Assembly: GCF_002104995.1 (NCBI RefSeq)
Contig: NW_024468274.1
Location: 27,004 to 91,003, forward strand
DNA from: Linderina pennispora
Taxonomy: Eukaryota > Kickxellomycota > Kickxellomycetes > Kickxellales > Kickxellaceae
Direction: 5' to 3'
Length of the DNA: 64,000 nt
Positions 30,021-40,631 of the stretch are shown piece after piece. Within the stretch, counting starts at the first letter, position 1, and each line of letters begins with the position of its first letter. The notes beneath the pieces were generated by a model. It saw only the letters and a program-made list of their open reading frames with translations. It was not told the origin of the DNA and did not search any database. A program made the translations under genes and the position numbers.

Positions 30021-30900
30021 GGGCTGGTGGGGGGTTCGCCTTTGTTCGTATCATGGCCACCTCTGTCCCCCAGTCACGTCTGGCACTATAGCGACAGGCA
30101 CAGTGGGTGGGAGCCAGCCTGATTGTGCCATGGAGCCTGAGTGTCAATCACAACACTTTTTGCGTGTTGTTTTCGGTCGGCGCTCAGAAAATAGATCCAT
30201 TTCCTCGCTTGCGCCTGTTGTGTGTTTGTTGGCACGTCGATCAACCAATGCCGCGTCTAAAAAAGCACACAGAACACTATACTCCGCAGGGGCATGTCTG
30301 GGTGTCGCTGTGGGTAGAGTAGCGTGCCCCAGCGCAGACGTCGGTGCGCAACAGGACCTCAAGCACAAAACTGGGATAATGGCTTCGATTGGATGTGCAT
30401 CGGCTCGAGGCACGAGCAGGAGACGCAATAGTGGGGGATGCATGCGTGCATAAATACGCCTGGATTCGCCGATGAGCGAGCTCGGCCACCGTCCATCTGT
30501 CCCACCACCACGGCGCTATCTCTGCCTGCCTCACCCACCCCAACCGAATTTAGGTGGTGGTGCAGACAGGGGGCTGCCGAAACGGCGCCTGAGACGAAGA
30601 GAAGGCCGTCACGGGCATATCCAGCTCGCTTCTCGGATCTTCTGGGCATCCCGCACTTCTGATGCAGAGCGGCGGACTCAAGTGACATAGGCATGACCTC
30701 GCCGAGGGCCTCTCCATGTGCCAGCTGAGGTGGACAAATATACATGCAACAATTGCAACAGAAAATTAGTTTATTCGCCACCAATACAAGCTGCGCTGCC
30801 GACGGCCGCTGGCACGGGGACCCGGATCACTGAGATAGCAAATGCTGAAAGCCGGCGCTCAGCCGCAGTACAGGCCAGCGAGAAAAAAAAAAGTCCAGTG
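30021..30900. other. Intergenic region, nothing recognised
   Basis: Open frames up to 141 codons exist on both strands but overlap each other and have no domain. No gene is supported. Confidence 0.5.
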
Positions 30901-31371
30901 CTACATGTCGCCAAATGCGTTCTTGAAGCGCGGGTTCTGGCGATTAAACTCTCGCGAGTTTTTGGCAAATATGCGCTTCTCGGCATCGGTCGTCTCGATG
31001 GCCCCGGTAGTTTTCTCGTCATCAGTCATCAGCGACAGCAGGCCGGTGATGATGGTGGCAACGGACCATGCGGGGTTCCAGGTGTTCTTGTGGTAGTTCG
31101 AGTAGGACGTGCAGATATCCATGTTGACCTGGAACCGGCCGTTGGGCGTGATCATCTGGATCGCCGGCGGCGCAAACGGATACTCTTTTGGGAAGATCAG
31201 GCGGCCGTGGTACTCGCCACCCTCGAAGGGTGTGTCCGGTGGACCGCTGATGATGTAGTGCCATTCGAGGATGTTCTTCTCCAGCGGCTTCGCTGTGATG
31301 AACTCGGGCGGCGACTTCTGGATCATCTTGTACTCCTTTGTGAGCCGCTTGCTTGCTGCCTTTGACGCCAT
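30901..31371 (-). CDS. Ubiquitin-conjugating enzyme E2, Ubc6/UBE2J-like
   Basis: A 156-residue protein consisting of a UBC fold. ASKRLTKEYKMIQKSPPE starts the domain as in Ubc6. HYIISGPPDTPFEGGEYHG and PKEYPFAPPAIQMITPNGRF follow. The active-site region NMDICTSYSNYHKNTWNPAW holds the catalytic Cys in the non-classical Ubc6 context and lacks the HPN motif of classical E2s. Ubc6 enzymes work in ER-associated degradation and are normally tail-anchored (about 250 residues). Here a stop follows FKNAFGDM and no downstream exon coding a hydrophobic segment was found. Either this is a soluble variant or the anchor exon was missed. Confidence 0.88.
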   Translation of the reverse strand: MASKAASKRLTKEYKMIQKSPPEFITAKPLEKNILEWHYIISGPPDTPFEGGEYHGRLIFPKEYPFAPPAIQMITPNGRFQVNMDICTSYSNYHKNTWNPAWSVATIITGLLSLMTDDEKTTGAIETTDAEKRIFAKNSREFNRQNPRFKNAFGDM

Positions 31372-31609
31372 GACGAATGCTGAAGCTGGAGATATCTAAG
31401 AAAGCTATATGCTGCAATCATAGCCTGCTGCGTGCAAAAAAAAGGGCTGCCAATTAGACAGCTTGGTGCATTTTCCACAGCGTTATGGAGGACGGGTACC
31501 CAGAGCACAGGATGAGATTGATCAGACCATATGTGAGGTTTATATTGGGGAGTAGTGTTCAGCACAGGCTCCACTGCATTTCTCCTCATCTCTTCTCTTA
31601 GTCTCAGCC

Positions 31610-32071
31610 ATGAAGTGCGCAGTCTGCCAGGACCCGCTCTTTTCTAATGTCCCATCGGATATCGCCGAAGCTGCGGATCTACACCTGGCATCCATTCGCT
31701 GCGGACACGTCTTTCATATGCACTGCATCAACAGCTGCCGATACAACACCCATTTTGTTCTGTGTCCTGTATGTCGCCAGAAGCATAGCGGGGCAGCAGT
31801 CCGACTGTTCCTTGACCACAGCCCAGCCGAGTGCGCCAATAGCGCAGGCAGCACCAGCGACCGCTCACAGATTGTACATGACATCGAGCGACTGAAAACG
31901 GTACTCCACAGTGCAGTGGAGCTCATTGGCGACATCATCTCTGAGCTGCTCAGCCGCACTGATGATCTGGAGCTAGTATCAGCGATTGAGGGTCTGGATA
32001 TCAACGAGTTTTGTCTAGAAATTCCTGACATGGACCTAGATCTCTCTCAATTGCCCTTAGATTGGTCCTAG
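31610..32071 (+). CDS. RING-type zinc finger protein (putative E3)
   Basis: A 153-residue protein. The RING finger spans residues 3-55: CAVCQDPLF, then CGHVFHMHCIN and CPVCRQKHSG, a complete set of eight ligands in C3HC4/H2 order. The spacing between the first two pairs is long. A helical segment (HDIERLKTVLHSAVELIGDI) and an acidic end follow. The layout of N-terminal RING then helix resembles TRAIP/NOPO-type ligases, but the similarity is only general. It is divergent from the Ubc6-like E2 with only 238 bp between starts, so the two may share a promoter. Intact, single exon. Confidence 0.75.
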   Translation: MKCAVCQDPLFSNVPSDIAEAADLHLASIRCGHVFHMHCINSCRYNTHFVLCPVCRQKHSGAAVRLFLDHSPAECANSAGSTSDRSQIVHDIERLKTVLHSAVELIGDIISELLSRTDDLELVSAIEGLDINEFCLEIPDMDLDLSQLPLDWS

Positions 32072-32227
32072 TTTCAACTACCTTTACCAACCTAGGCGAT
32101 ATTCGTATAGGAATCAGATTTGATGCGCTGGGATGGGCGTCTTGCAGGCATAGTCTAATTGCATATCTAGATATGAGCATCTTGAGGTGATCAATTAATT
32201 GAAGTGTGTGAAATTGTTGAGAGCACG

Positions 32228-33493
32228 TCACTGCGACAGCTCGGAAATAGCATCTGGCGGGAGAATGGTGAATGCCGAGATGACGCCGCTGTACTGGTCG
32301 CCGGTCTCGTCCCGGTGGCCGCTGGGAGCCAGCGACATATGGCGATCAAGCGCATTGCGAACGAACAGCTCGACTGACAACGCCTTGACCTCCAGGCGCA
32401 CCAGGACGCCCGGGCCACCGACATTCGTCTCGTAGCACTGGAAGCCCTCCTCGGAAAGCTCTTTGCCCGCAGCATCAACCTCGGCGCTGGGAAGGCCATT
32501 CGGGATCAGCGTCAATGCGCAGCCACCGCCACCAGCACCAGTGAGCTTCGAGGCCATACCGCGGGTCCCGGTGATGTCACGCACGCGCTCCAGCGCCGGA
32601 TGGCTGACGCCCAGGGTCGCCAGCAGGCCGTGGTTGATGCGGATCATGTCCTGCAGCTGCACTTCGAGATCACTTGCATCGGGTCCACCAAACAGATTGG
32701 CAGCCTTAGTGCTGATGCTGTGGATTGCGTCCATGATTCCGTCGATGATCGGTGAGTGGCGGTCCCGCAGCACACGCACACTGGCGACCAGCGCCTTGGT
32801 GCTCTTGGGGACCTTTGTGTTTGTGATCAGAACGCGCAATGCCCGCGTGCTCTGCAGGTCAGTCTGCTCCTCGCCCTTCCTGTACCGCACAAACCCGCCG
32901 TACGTGGCCACTGCATTATCAATCCCTGAAGGCGTCCCGTGTGCCACCTGCTCGCCACGGAATGCCCAAGCATTAATAAGCTGCTTGTCCTCTGCCGACG
33001 AGCCCTCATCGGAAAGCTGCCCAGTCAGCTTGAGCATCGCCGCCGACAGCGCAACATTGAATGCCGCCGATGAGCCCAGCCCGGCACCCACCGGCAGCAG
33101 CGACCGCACGGTGATTGTGAAGCCGCTGGTGCGGTCCTCGCTGCGGAACAGGCAAGCATACAGGTAGACAAATGTCAGAATGGCCGTGCGGCCCGGACCC
33201 ACGGGAACCGTGATGGCCTCTGTTACCAGTGACTCGATTTCTGCTGGATGCTCCAGGTCCTCCTTGCGGATCTGCGGCAGCGTGTGGGTGCTGAAGTGCA
33301 CGTCGATGTCGATATCGGGTAGCACAAGCCTGACGGTTGCGTCGTCGCGGGGCGTCACCAGCGCATATGCTCGCAGGTTCAAACTGCCAGCCACTGCCGT
33401 TTTGCCATAGACGACCGCGTGCTCGCCAAACAAAATGACCTTGCCAGGCGCGCTCACGACAAAAGGACTCCACGAATTGCGCATTGTCACCAT
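32228..33493 (-). CDS. ERG12: Mevalonate kinase
   Basis: A GHMP kinase that phosphorylates mevalonate in the isoprenoid/ergosterol pathway. The start is placed at 33493 (MVTMRNSW); the second Met (33484) is equally possible. Motifs are SAPGKVILFGEHAVVYG (motif 1, with the His-Ala-Val-Val-Tyr-Gly mark of mevalonate kinase), LLPVGAGLGSSAAFNVAL (motif 2, ATP loop), GTPSGIDNAVATYGG with the catalytic Asp, and KLTGAGGGGCALTL (motif 3). The length of about 421 residues fits fungal enzymes (yeast 443). Intact, single exon; divergent from AIM19 with 264 bp between starts. Confidence 0.95.
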   Translation of the reverse strand: MVTMRNSWSPFVVSAPGKVILFGEHAVVYGKTAVAGSLNLRAYALVTPRDDATVRLVLPDIDIDVHFSTHTLPQIRKEDLEHPAEIESLVTEAITVPVGPGRTAILTFVYLYACLFRSEDRTSGFTITVRSLLPVGAGLGSSAAFNVALSAAMLKLTGQLSDEGSSAEDKQLINAWAFRGEQVAHGTPSGIDNAVATYGGFVRYRKGEEQTDLQSTRALRVLITNTKVPKSTKALVASVRVLRDRHSPIIDGIMDAIHSISTKAANLFGGPDASDLEVQLQDMIRINHGLLATLGVSHPALERVRDITGTRGMASKLTGAGGGGCALTLIPNGLPSAEVDAAGKELSEEGFQCYETNVGGPGVLVRLEVKALSVELFVRNALDRHMSLAPSGHRDETGDQYSGVISAFTILPPDAISELSQ

Positions 33494-33757
33494 CCTGGGC
33501 TCTGAGGGGGTTGAATGAGGTTGAATGAAGAGTGTATCGAATAGAAACAGCAAGGTTGCATGAAATGGGGGTTGTTAGTTCAGGTTGGCTGTTTGTAGCG
33601 CCAAAATAAACGGTCCCCCTTGCGGCTCGGCTCGCTTCAAGCCGACTGCTTTTGATTACGCTCAATCTTCACTGCAGTCAGGTTCGATCTGCTTTTTGTG
33701 CCTATCTTTCGCTCCCTTTGCCATTCCATACACACACAATTTCACCTCTAACCGCAA

Positions 33758-34204
33758 ATGAGCTCGCCCTCAGAAAACGACAAACCCAACACGTCCAGGT
33801 ACCTTACTCCGCCGTCGAGCTACACGATCCACACAAAGCCGCAGAGCAAAACCGAACTCGATATTGTGTCCGAGCGCTTCACCTACACGCACTACCCAGC
33901 TATACTGCTGTCAGCCTTGAACTTTGCTGCGCTGTCGAATGCCTCGCGAGGCGTCAAAGGATACCCATCGGTGTTCCAATGCAGCGCATACACCGCCGTG
34001 TTTGCGTTCTCCGGCTATGCGCTTAGCAAGGGTGACGCTGTAAATGGCTCTGGCCTGACTGCCGGGTGGTCGGCTATCTGGTTGTTTTTCAATGCGCGTA
34101 ATGCCCTGAAAAGCGCGCGCCCGTTCCCAATTGCTATGACGGCAGCGGTAGCAACTGTTGGGTCTATATATGGCTACAGCTATGCGAATGTTGGAAAAGA
34201 ATAA
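33758..34204 (+). CDS. AIM19: AIM19-like mitochondrial membrane protein
   Basis: A 148-residue protein with a soluble, Ser/Pro-rich start and four hydrophobic segments: YPAILLSALNFAALSNA, SVFQCSAYTAVFAFSGYAL, GSGLTAGWSAIWLFFNAR and PFPIAMTAAVATVGSIYGY. Length, helix number and the pattern ENG/VNGSGLTAGWSAIW match the fungal 'altered inheritance of mitochondria 19' family. In yeast this is a mitochondrial inner-membrane protein of unknown mechanism. Similarity is recognised by eye and is moderate. Intact, single exon. Confidence 0.7.
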   Translation: MSSPSENDKPNTSRYLTPPSSYTIHTKPQSKTELDIVSERFTYTHYPAILLSALNFAALSNASRGVKGYPSVFQCSAYTAVFAFSGYALSKGDAVNGSGLTAGWSAIWLFFNARNALKSARPFPIAMTAAVATVGSIYGYSYANVGKE

Positions 34205-35973
34205 ATTGTATGTACTTGCAACCAGTAGGAAAGCACCAGCTTTATATTTAGGTGTGTTGTGGCCAGCATACATTCTATAAAACACATCATTTGTATTTTT
34301 ATGATATGTATGTTACTATCATATGCTTGTCTATGTTTCGATGCATATTGGTGCAAATACGAACCGGCACAAAGGATCTAGTGATAATCACGGCGAGATT
34401 GAAAAGAAAAAATCCATTTGTTGTGGCTAGGTTGGCGGCTTTGATATCTGCCACACCCTTCTTCTTAAATGTGATCACAGTAAACTTCTGCTGGGAAGTG
34501 CTAGTGATACCATGAAAGAAAGGTGTATGAAAATATGCTGGCACATTTTTTTTCGTAGAATTGCTTACGTGCCTGTATCCATAGTTGGGATGTCTGCAAG
34601 CTAGGCAATTTGTGTTTCCAGTTTCACTACACTTTTTTTGCACTCGTCTGCCTCCATCTTTGATGTTTTCAAGGTGGATATACTGACGAGATTAGCCGTT
34701 GCTGAAGCCCAATCCTCGATATTCGCCATATGCTCCTCCACAGCGTATCTAACAAGGGGTGATATGTGGCATGCAGGAATTGGAGAGGAATGGAATCGCT
34801 CACATCGCCACAGCATCAGGTTTATAAACATGGGTTGCTTGATGCATTGCGACCTGTTTACAGTAACCGGCAAAGCGGTAAACTAGCAAATTATAAGTTT
34901 ATGTGTCCATTAAATGTATCTGCATTAGTCGTAGTGGTGTTGTACTTATCATGATCTGATGCATTGTCCTAGTGCTGATATATAGGTTATATAGGATTCG
35001 TCATATAGCATATTCTATGCCTGACATTGGTACAGCATATATCAATCATAGACTGTTGCGCGTCCACTGCGGCTGTGATGTCAAGATGTCAGTCGAATCA
35101 GGTGACGGCGAGCCGGGCACCAACGAGAGCCCCTTAGAACCTACACAATGGAGAAAACATCGAGCCTCTGATGAGTTGCGCAGACGGCCGCATTGAAAAA
35201 ATCCCCGCGCAACTTGCCTATTCCCATTTCTCTCTTTTCTTCAGTATTAAATATCGCCTTTAAAACCCCCTCACATTTACTCAACGCAACAAGACGAATA
35301 TTTACATGCAAACATGGTCACATATCTGAAAGGGATTCTAAATCATTTCTGTGAATACTTTATACTATTTCTCTACTGATAATGTCAGTTCTTTTCATTT
35401 TTCTGCTGTCTTGAAAGAAGCGGTGGATAGTCAATGCCTGGTTCAATGCTCTGCTGCAATGTCCCGTACACCTGTGGAATCTCTTGTGCGGGAATTGTCG
35501 GTTTAAAACATTGACCCGGCTGTCCGCGTTCATGGAGATTCGCACAGCGTGAAATCCGACGCTTCTCATGGCTAGGAATCTGTGGGCAGGTTTTAGATAT
35601 GCTAATAGGTGTTCAAGTGTCCAGAGATTTACCTGCCAGCAATCCCCCAGACACATGACCCCTTCGCCCACACTCTGGAGTCCGTTAATTTCTTGCGCAT
35701 AGTTCTGCCCACCCGCATCTTTACGCTTGACAAAATTCTACCAAGAACAAGAGGCAGTCTAGACGCACGGACGGAGGATACACTGGCCCGGGGTCCCGGG
35801 GATGTACTGAAGTCAGATGCTCATGTTTACAGACTTAAATTAGGCGGGAAGGGAGCTCGTTCTTTTTTCTTGCTCTACATCACTACCCTCACTTTTTTTC
35901 GCAAGACTAGCGAGCAGCCTCATATAATCGTTCACATAAACAAAACAGCCACCAACACCTTCTAAACAGTGCG
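34205..35973. other. Intergenic region, 1.8 kb, no supported gene
   Basis: Two minus-strand frames (34299-34643 and 34601-34873) have coding-like composition in places, such as IEDWASATANLVSISTL, and could be exons of a small unrecognised gene. No domain or splice signal confirms this. The right end holds the ligase promoter, with TATAAT at about 35924. Confidence 0.35.
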
Positions 35974-37644
35974 ATGATTTTTAAGAGCCTTCTGCCCTCA
36001 GCCGAGATCCCTGCTCTCGACATCCCAACATTCTACCTGGGCGCATCCAAGGTCAACGGCGCCACACCTGACACGCTGGCATACGTGGATATTGCCACCA
36101 GAAAGGCGCTGACCTACGGCCAGCTCGAAGATATGCATGATAGGATTGCATCAGGTTTGGTCAATAACCTTGGCCTCAAGAAGGGAGACATTGTCATGAT
36201 CTTTGCCTCAAACACCATCTACTATGCGCCTGCATACTTTGGGATCCTCGCTTCGGGTGCCGTGTGCTGCACTGCCAGCAGCGTGTTCAATGCGTCAGAG
36301 ATTGCGTACCAGTTCAATGACTGTGGTGCAAAGGTTGTCTTTGTCACCAAGTCGCAGGAGAAGGTCATGGCGCAAGCTATCGACGAAGGGCTGGTCAAAG
36401 TCAGCCCCCAAAACGTCGTCAGTCTTGAGGATGTGCCATCGGATCCCCGTTTCACGAGCATGCAAACAATGTTGTCAGACAAGGCGTACACGCGCTTTCA
36501 AATCACAACCAAGGAGGAGTCTGCGAACACTCTGGCAACCATCGTCTACTCGTCGGGCACCACTGGTCGGCCTAAGGGAGTTATGCTGAGTCATCGCAAC
36601 ATGATCAGTTACACAGTCAATGGGGTTGTCTACAACGAGTTTGTAGAGGCTAAGACTGGTGGCACAAAAGACGACTCGCAGCGCTGCATTGCAATCTTGC
36701 CATTTGCACACATCTATGGCTTGACAACACTAGTCCAGAACTCGGTCGCTGGCGGTAAGACGCAGTACATTCTTCGTAGATTCAGCATCGACCACTTTTT
36801 GCAGGCCATCCAGGACTACAGGCTGCAGATCGCCCCTGTCGTACCTGCCGTCTATACGCAGATTCTCAAGCACCCGAAGCTGCACAGGTATGACCTATCG
36901 TCGCTGCGTGTCCTTGGATGCGGTGCGGCACCCTTGGCTAAGAGTGTCCATGAGGGCATTGTCAAGATGTTCCCGATCAAGGTCAGCCAGGGGTTCGGCA
37001 TGTCCGAGACTTGCAGCGGCATAATCCAGATGGCAGCGTACAAGCCAGTCTTTGGTGCTGTTGGGTTCTTGTACTCTGGTGCCGAGGCAAAGTTTGTTGA
37101 CGAGCATGGCAAGGACCTGGGTGTTGGCCAGGAGGGCGAACTGTGCCTACGCGGCAGTCAAATTATGATGGGCTATCTCAACCGGCCAGAGGAGAATGCC
37201 TATGTGTTTGACAAGGACGGGTTCTTCCACACCGGCGACGTCGGCTACATCAACGAGACTGGCCATGTGTTTATTACTGACCGGATCAAGGAGCTGATCA
37301 AGTACAAGGGGCTGCAGGTATCTGCATCCGAGCTCGAGGACATTCTCATCACACACGAAGCAGTCAATGATGCAGCAGTCATTGGCGTCCATGATCCTAA
37401 GCGCGAGACCGAGGTCCCTATGGCATACATTGTTCTGGCTGATTCCATCGATGCATCGGATAAGGCCAAGGTTGACAAACTATGCACGGAGGTCCAAGCA
37501 TTTCTGGCCTCCAAGGTTGCCGGACACAAGCATCTGCGTGGTGGTGTTGATGTCATTGAATCAATCCCGCGCAATGTGTCGGGCAAGATTTTGAGGCGCG
37601 AGCTGAAGGTTCGGCATATGGCAAAAATTGGTGCCAAGCTTTAA
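35974..37644 (+). CDS. 4-coumarate-CoA-ligase-like acyl-CoA synthetase, peroxisomal
   Basis: A 556-residue ANL-superfamily enzyme that adenylates a carboxylate and joins it to CoA. The P-loop motif is VYSSGTTGRPKGVMLSHRN, and LPFAHIYGLTTL forms the A4 region. QGFGMSETCSG is the acyl/AMP motif. HTGDVGYINETGHVFITDR binds ribose, KYKGLQVSASELE is the hinge, and the catalytic Lys lies in NVSGKILRRELK. The C-terminal tripeptide AKL is a PTS1 variant, so peroxisomal import is likely. Fungal members act on medium-chain or aromatic acids; the substrate here cannot be told. Intact, single exon. Confidence 0.92.
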   Translation: MIFKSLLPSAEIPALDIPTFYLGASKVNGATPDTLAYVDIATRKALTYGQLEDMHDRIASGLVNNLGLKKGDIVMIFASNTIYYAPAYFGILASGAVCCTASSVFNASEIAYQFNDCGAKVVFVTKSQEKVMAQAIDEGLVKVSPQNVVSLEDVPSDPRFTSMQTMLSDKAYTRFQITTKEESANTLATIVYSSGTTGRPKGVMLSHRNMISYTVNGVVYNEFVEAKTGGTKDDSQRCIAILPFAHIYGLTTLVQNSVAGGKTQYILRRFSIDHFLQAIQDYRLQIAPVVPAVYTQILKHPKLHRYDLSSLRVLGCGAAPLAKSVHEGIVKMFPIKVSQGFGMSETCSGIIQMAAYKPVFGAVGFLYSGAEAKFVDEHGKDLGVGQEGELCLRGSQIMMGYLNRPEENAYVFDKDGFFHTGDVGYINETGHVFITDRIKELIKYKGLQVSASELEDILITHEAVNDAAVIGVHDPKRETEVPMAYIVLADSIDASDKAKVDKLCTEVQAFLASKVAGHKHLRGGVDVIESIPRNVSGKILRRELKVRHMAKIGAKL

Positions 37645-38000
37645 ATGGTATAGTTTCTTTGAAATTCCAGGCACTGATACAGTGTCCATGGCAGTGTCTG
37701 TAGCAACATCCTTGCCAACGTAAGTGGCCAGTACATCATTGCATGTATTCGATCGAGCATTAATATACTAATTTATGATCTAAGAATTTTGATCACGCCG
37801 ACTTTTTTTGAACGCTGATTTTTGGACGCGACCATTGCTTGTGTCGGCTTCCGAATGACTCGTAAAAATTTGGCTGCTTGGTCCTCTCAAAAAATTTTCC
37901 TACTCCGTTTTTCTCTCCATCTCGTATTCTTTACATAGCCTTCTCCCCGGCTCCCCGCCTCTCACACACAACACATATCACCATCACAATAGAAAAAACA
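37645..38000. other. Intergenic region and La promoter
   Basis: No supported ORF. CT-rich leader near 37900-37980. Confidence 0.45.
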
Positions 38001-39224
38001 ATGGCTCCCACGGAAGGTATTCCCGAGGTTGCGGCTGCTGCCGAGATCAAGAAGGACGCTGTTGCCGAGCAGCCCAAGCTGGACCTCCCTCACCTGTCCG
38101 AGGGCGAGGCGGCCAAGGTTGTGAAGCAGGTCAAGCACTACTTCACCGACGCGAACCTCAACCACGACAACTACATGGTCAAGAGCCTTAAGGAGGAGGA
38201 CGGATGGATCAAGGTCACCCAGCTTGCGCGGTTCAACCGGATCCGTCAGCTGCTGGGCGTGCCGACCGATGCGCCCCAGCAGAAGAAGCGCGGCAAGCAG
38301 CCCCGCTTCGTCCCAGTTCCTGAGGAATTCATCCAGCTGCTGGGCAAGACAATCAAGGAGGGTCTTGCTGGCGAGGAGACGCTGGAGGTGAAGGAGGACG
38401 GTTCGGCGATCCGGCGCACTGTCGAGTTCACGCCGTCGGACGACTGGTACGAGCGCACCGTGCACTTCAAGGGCCTTGACTACGGCCGCGAGAACCCCGA
38501 TCTTATCGACGAGCTGACCGACTTCTTCAGCGCCAAGGGCAAGGTGATGCTTGTGCGCCTGCGCCGCAACCCCAAGACCAAGGCGTTCAAGGGCAACGTC
38601 CTCGTCGAGTTCGACACCAAGGAGGCTGCCGAGGAGGTCTCGAAGCTGACTGACCTCGAGTACAAGGGCAAGAAGCTTGAGCCGGCTATGCTGTCCGCAT
38701 ACCACGACGAGAAGCAGGCTGCCGACGAGTATATCCAGCCCGAGCTGCAGAAGCCTGGCGCCGAGTACCAGTCGTTCGAGGACTACTGCAAGGCGCATGG
38801 CCGCGAGGTGCCGGCTATCCAGGGCGAGCGCAAGCAGAAGCGCGAGGAGCCCAAGGAGGTCGAGATTGAGATTGAGTCGCTGGTCAAGTTCTCGGGCGTT
38901 GAGGGCGAGGTCGGCTTCCCGCAGCTCAAGGAGCTGTTCAACACTGTTGGACCGGTCCGGTTCATCGACTACGAGCGCGGCAGCCCCGAGGGCATTGTGC
39001 GGTTCCGCCAGCCCATCGCCAAGGAGGTCGTCGAGAAGAACGCTGAGGGCATCATGATGGACGGGCTCACGCTCAAGCTGGCCGAGGTTGATGAGGAGGC
39101 CCACAAGGCATTCGTGGAGCGCGCCAAGACTGCTGTCGAGAACTCGTCGGCGCGCGGCGGCAACGACAAGAAGCGCCGGGGCAACTTTAGCGGCGGCCGC
39201 GGCGGCAAGCGTGGACGCCACTAA
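38001..39224 (+). CDS. LHP1: La protein (Lhp1/SSB)
   Basis: A 407-residue RNA chaperone binding 3' UUU-OH ends of pol III transcripts such as pre-tRNAs. The start at ATGGCTCCC (38001) is chosen by family length. The La motif lies at residues 30-110: KVVKQVKHYFTDANLNHDNY and DGWIKVTQLARFNRIRQL. RRM1 follows, with RTVHFKGLDYG and FKGNVLVEFDTKEAA. A second, atypical C-terminal RRM has SLVKFSGVEGEVGFPQLKEL and EGIVRFRQP. The end is a basic Gly/Arg-rich tail (RRGNFSGGRGGKRGRH). Unlike yeast Lhp1, which lacks RRM2, this has the animal-like two-RRM layout. Codon use is strongly biased to C/G third positions, as expected for a highly expressed gene. Confidence 0.93.
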   Translation: MAPTEGIPEVAAAAEIKKDAVAEQPKLDLPHLSEGEAAKVVKQVKHYFTDANLNHDNYMVKSLKEEDGWIKVTQLARFNRIRQLLGVPTDAPQQKKRGKQPRFVPVPEEFIQLLGKTIKEGLAGEETLEVKEDGSAIRRTVEFTPSDDWYERTVHFKGLDYGRENPDLIDELTDFFSAKGKVMLVRLRRNPKTKAFKGNVLVEFDTKEAAEEVSKLTDLEYKGKKLEPAMLSAYHDEKQAADEYIQPELQKPGAEYQSFEDYCKAHGREVPAIQGERKQKREEPKEVEIEIESLVKFSGVEGEVGFPQLKELFNTVGPVRFIDYERGSPEGIVRFRQPIAKEVVEKNAEGIMMDGLTLKLAEVDEEAHKAFVERAKTAVENSSARGGNDKKRRGNFSGGRGGKRGRH

Positions 39225-40631
39225 GCTCCCCAGGGCTTGGCTGGATGCGATGTCGATATTTCTTTTTTTTTTAAAATACATGATGACATGGGAATGTAGC
39301 CTCGCAAAAGTCCATGTGCGTTTGTGATGTGGGCAGGGAGACCGCCGACCGTGATCTGTGGCCAAGCCTTTTTGCTGGACCATCCTGTGTACTGACGTGG
39401 GTATCGGCAGATCGGGCCATCCGCGGTGGATCGCGCATCTATTTTGAAATTCAAAATCTTCTGGTAGATCTGGTATTCTGCTTGTTTTGTGGCAGGAGAG
39501 GGGGAGTTTCTGTTGAGCGCGTGCGAGGTGGCGGTGCAGATACTCAACCGCCTGCCCAAACCCGTTCTCAACCCTTTCTCCAGGGGGGTGCGTGCGGCTG
39601 CCATGCCAGGAGATAGAGTGGTTCGAAGCACGATCAGTGTATCGCGTTACACTAGGCCACTGTAACCATTTCCGTTTTCAGACCACCGGTGCTTCCGGGG
39701 GAGCCGCAAGCTTTCGGACGCAAAAATCCTGTGCTGGCTGATCGCAGCAAAAGGCGACCGAGACGGTCCGTCCTCAGTCGTTTGCGCCGAGCAAAGATGA
39801 AAATACCTCAAAGTGTGCTGAAAATGTGCAGCCAATTAAACTGGTCGGCGATCATTTACGCTCAAATCTGCTGCTTTGGCGTGCTGGCAGGGCAAACTTG
39901 GCGGCGGCGCGCGCTTTCTGAACCTTTTTTTCCTCGTCGCTATTTTTCTTGTGCTATTTACTAAGAACCAGCTCTGCTTCTACATGCTCCTTCAGAGATA
40001 GGCAAACTCCAACCAGCAAGGTGCATATCAATTGACTTTTTCTGCTACGTGTGTCGTCTGCCTGGCTTTACTGCTGGCCATATACTCGCTCAGCGTGCGG
40101 GGGAGGAGACGTTACAGACCCTCGCCTTTCCAGACTCCTATATGCTACAACGAGGCGATTCTAATCGATATATCCTGCCTTTCCCCCTGTTACATAGCAT
40201 CAGCATCACTCAAAAGGCGCTGCCATCTAGCTCGTCCAGCAACGAAGAAAAGGGGAGAACCTGTCAGACTTCCCCCTTCTCCTAACTCAACGCCATCTTT
40301 TTTCTTTTCGCCTTTATGTTTACTCTGCACTGGTAGCTCTTTTTTCCTCTACTGAAACGACGGGCCGCCCCTTCCTCCGCTTTCTCTCTCTCTTTCTCGT
40401 ATAGCCCTGTCTATATCCCAACCACTTTCTTCCTGGGAAGGAAGACGCAGCCAAACCAAAAGGGAACCCAGCTTGCCCTCCTTCACCGGTTATTATTATT
40501 ATTATTTATATCGGATATAGTAGCAACTGCTCTCTTTATAGACTACCCACGGTATTTCTACTCCACTCTGGCCGCACACCCCAACCAGCCAACTATACAT
40601 CCTATACACACATCGTGGAGCGGACTTTGAG
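39225..40631. other. Long regulatory region of the LisH gene
   Basis: 1.4 kb without a supported ORF. Pyrimidine-rich tracts (CTTTCTCTCTCTC at about 40380-40400) and a TTA microsatellite (about 40490-40507) precede the LisH-protein start, suggesting a long leader with several short upstream frames. Confidence 0.45.
40490..40507 (+). repeat. TTA microsatellite
   Basis: About six TTA units lie 125-140 bp upstream of the LisH-protein ATG. Confidence 0.7.

Noticed and set aside
30103-30784. Overlapping frames of 116-141 codons on both strands
   Set aside because: No domain, mutual overlap and no splice or promoter context; treated as intergenic.
37962-39383. 473-codon minus-strand Leu-rich frame opposite La
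   Set aside because: Antisense shadow caused by strong GAG/AAG codon bias of the La gene.
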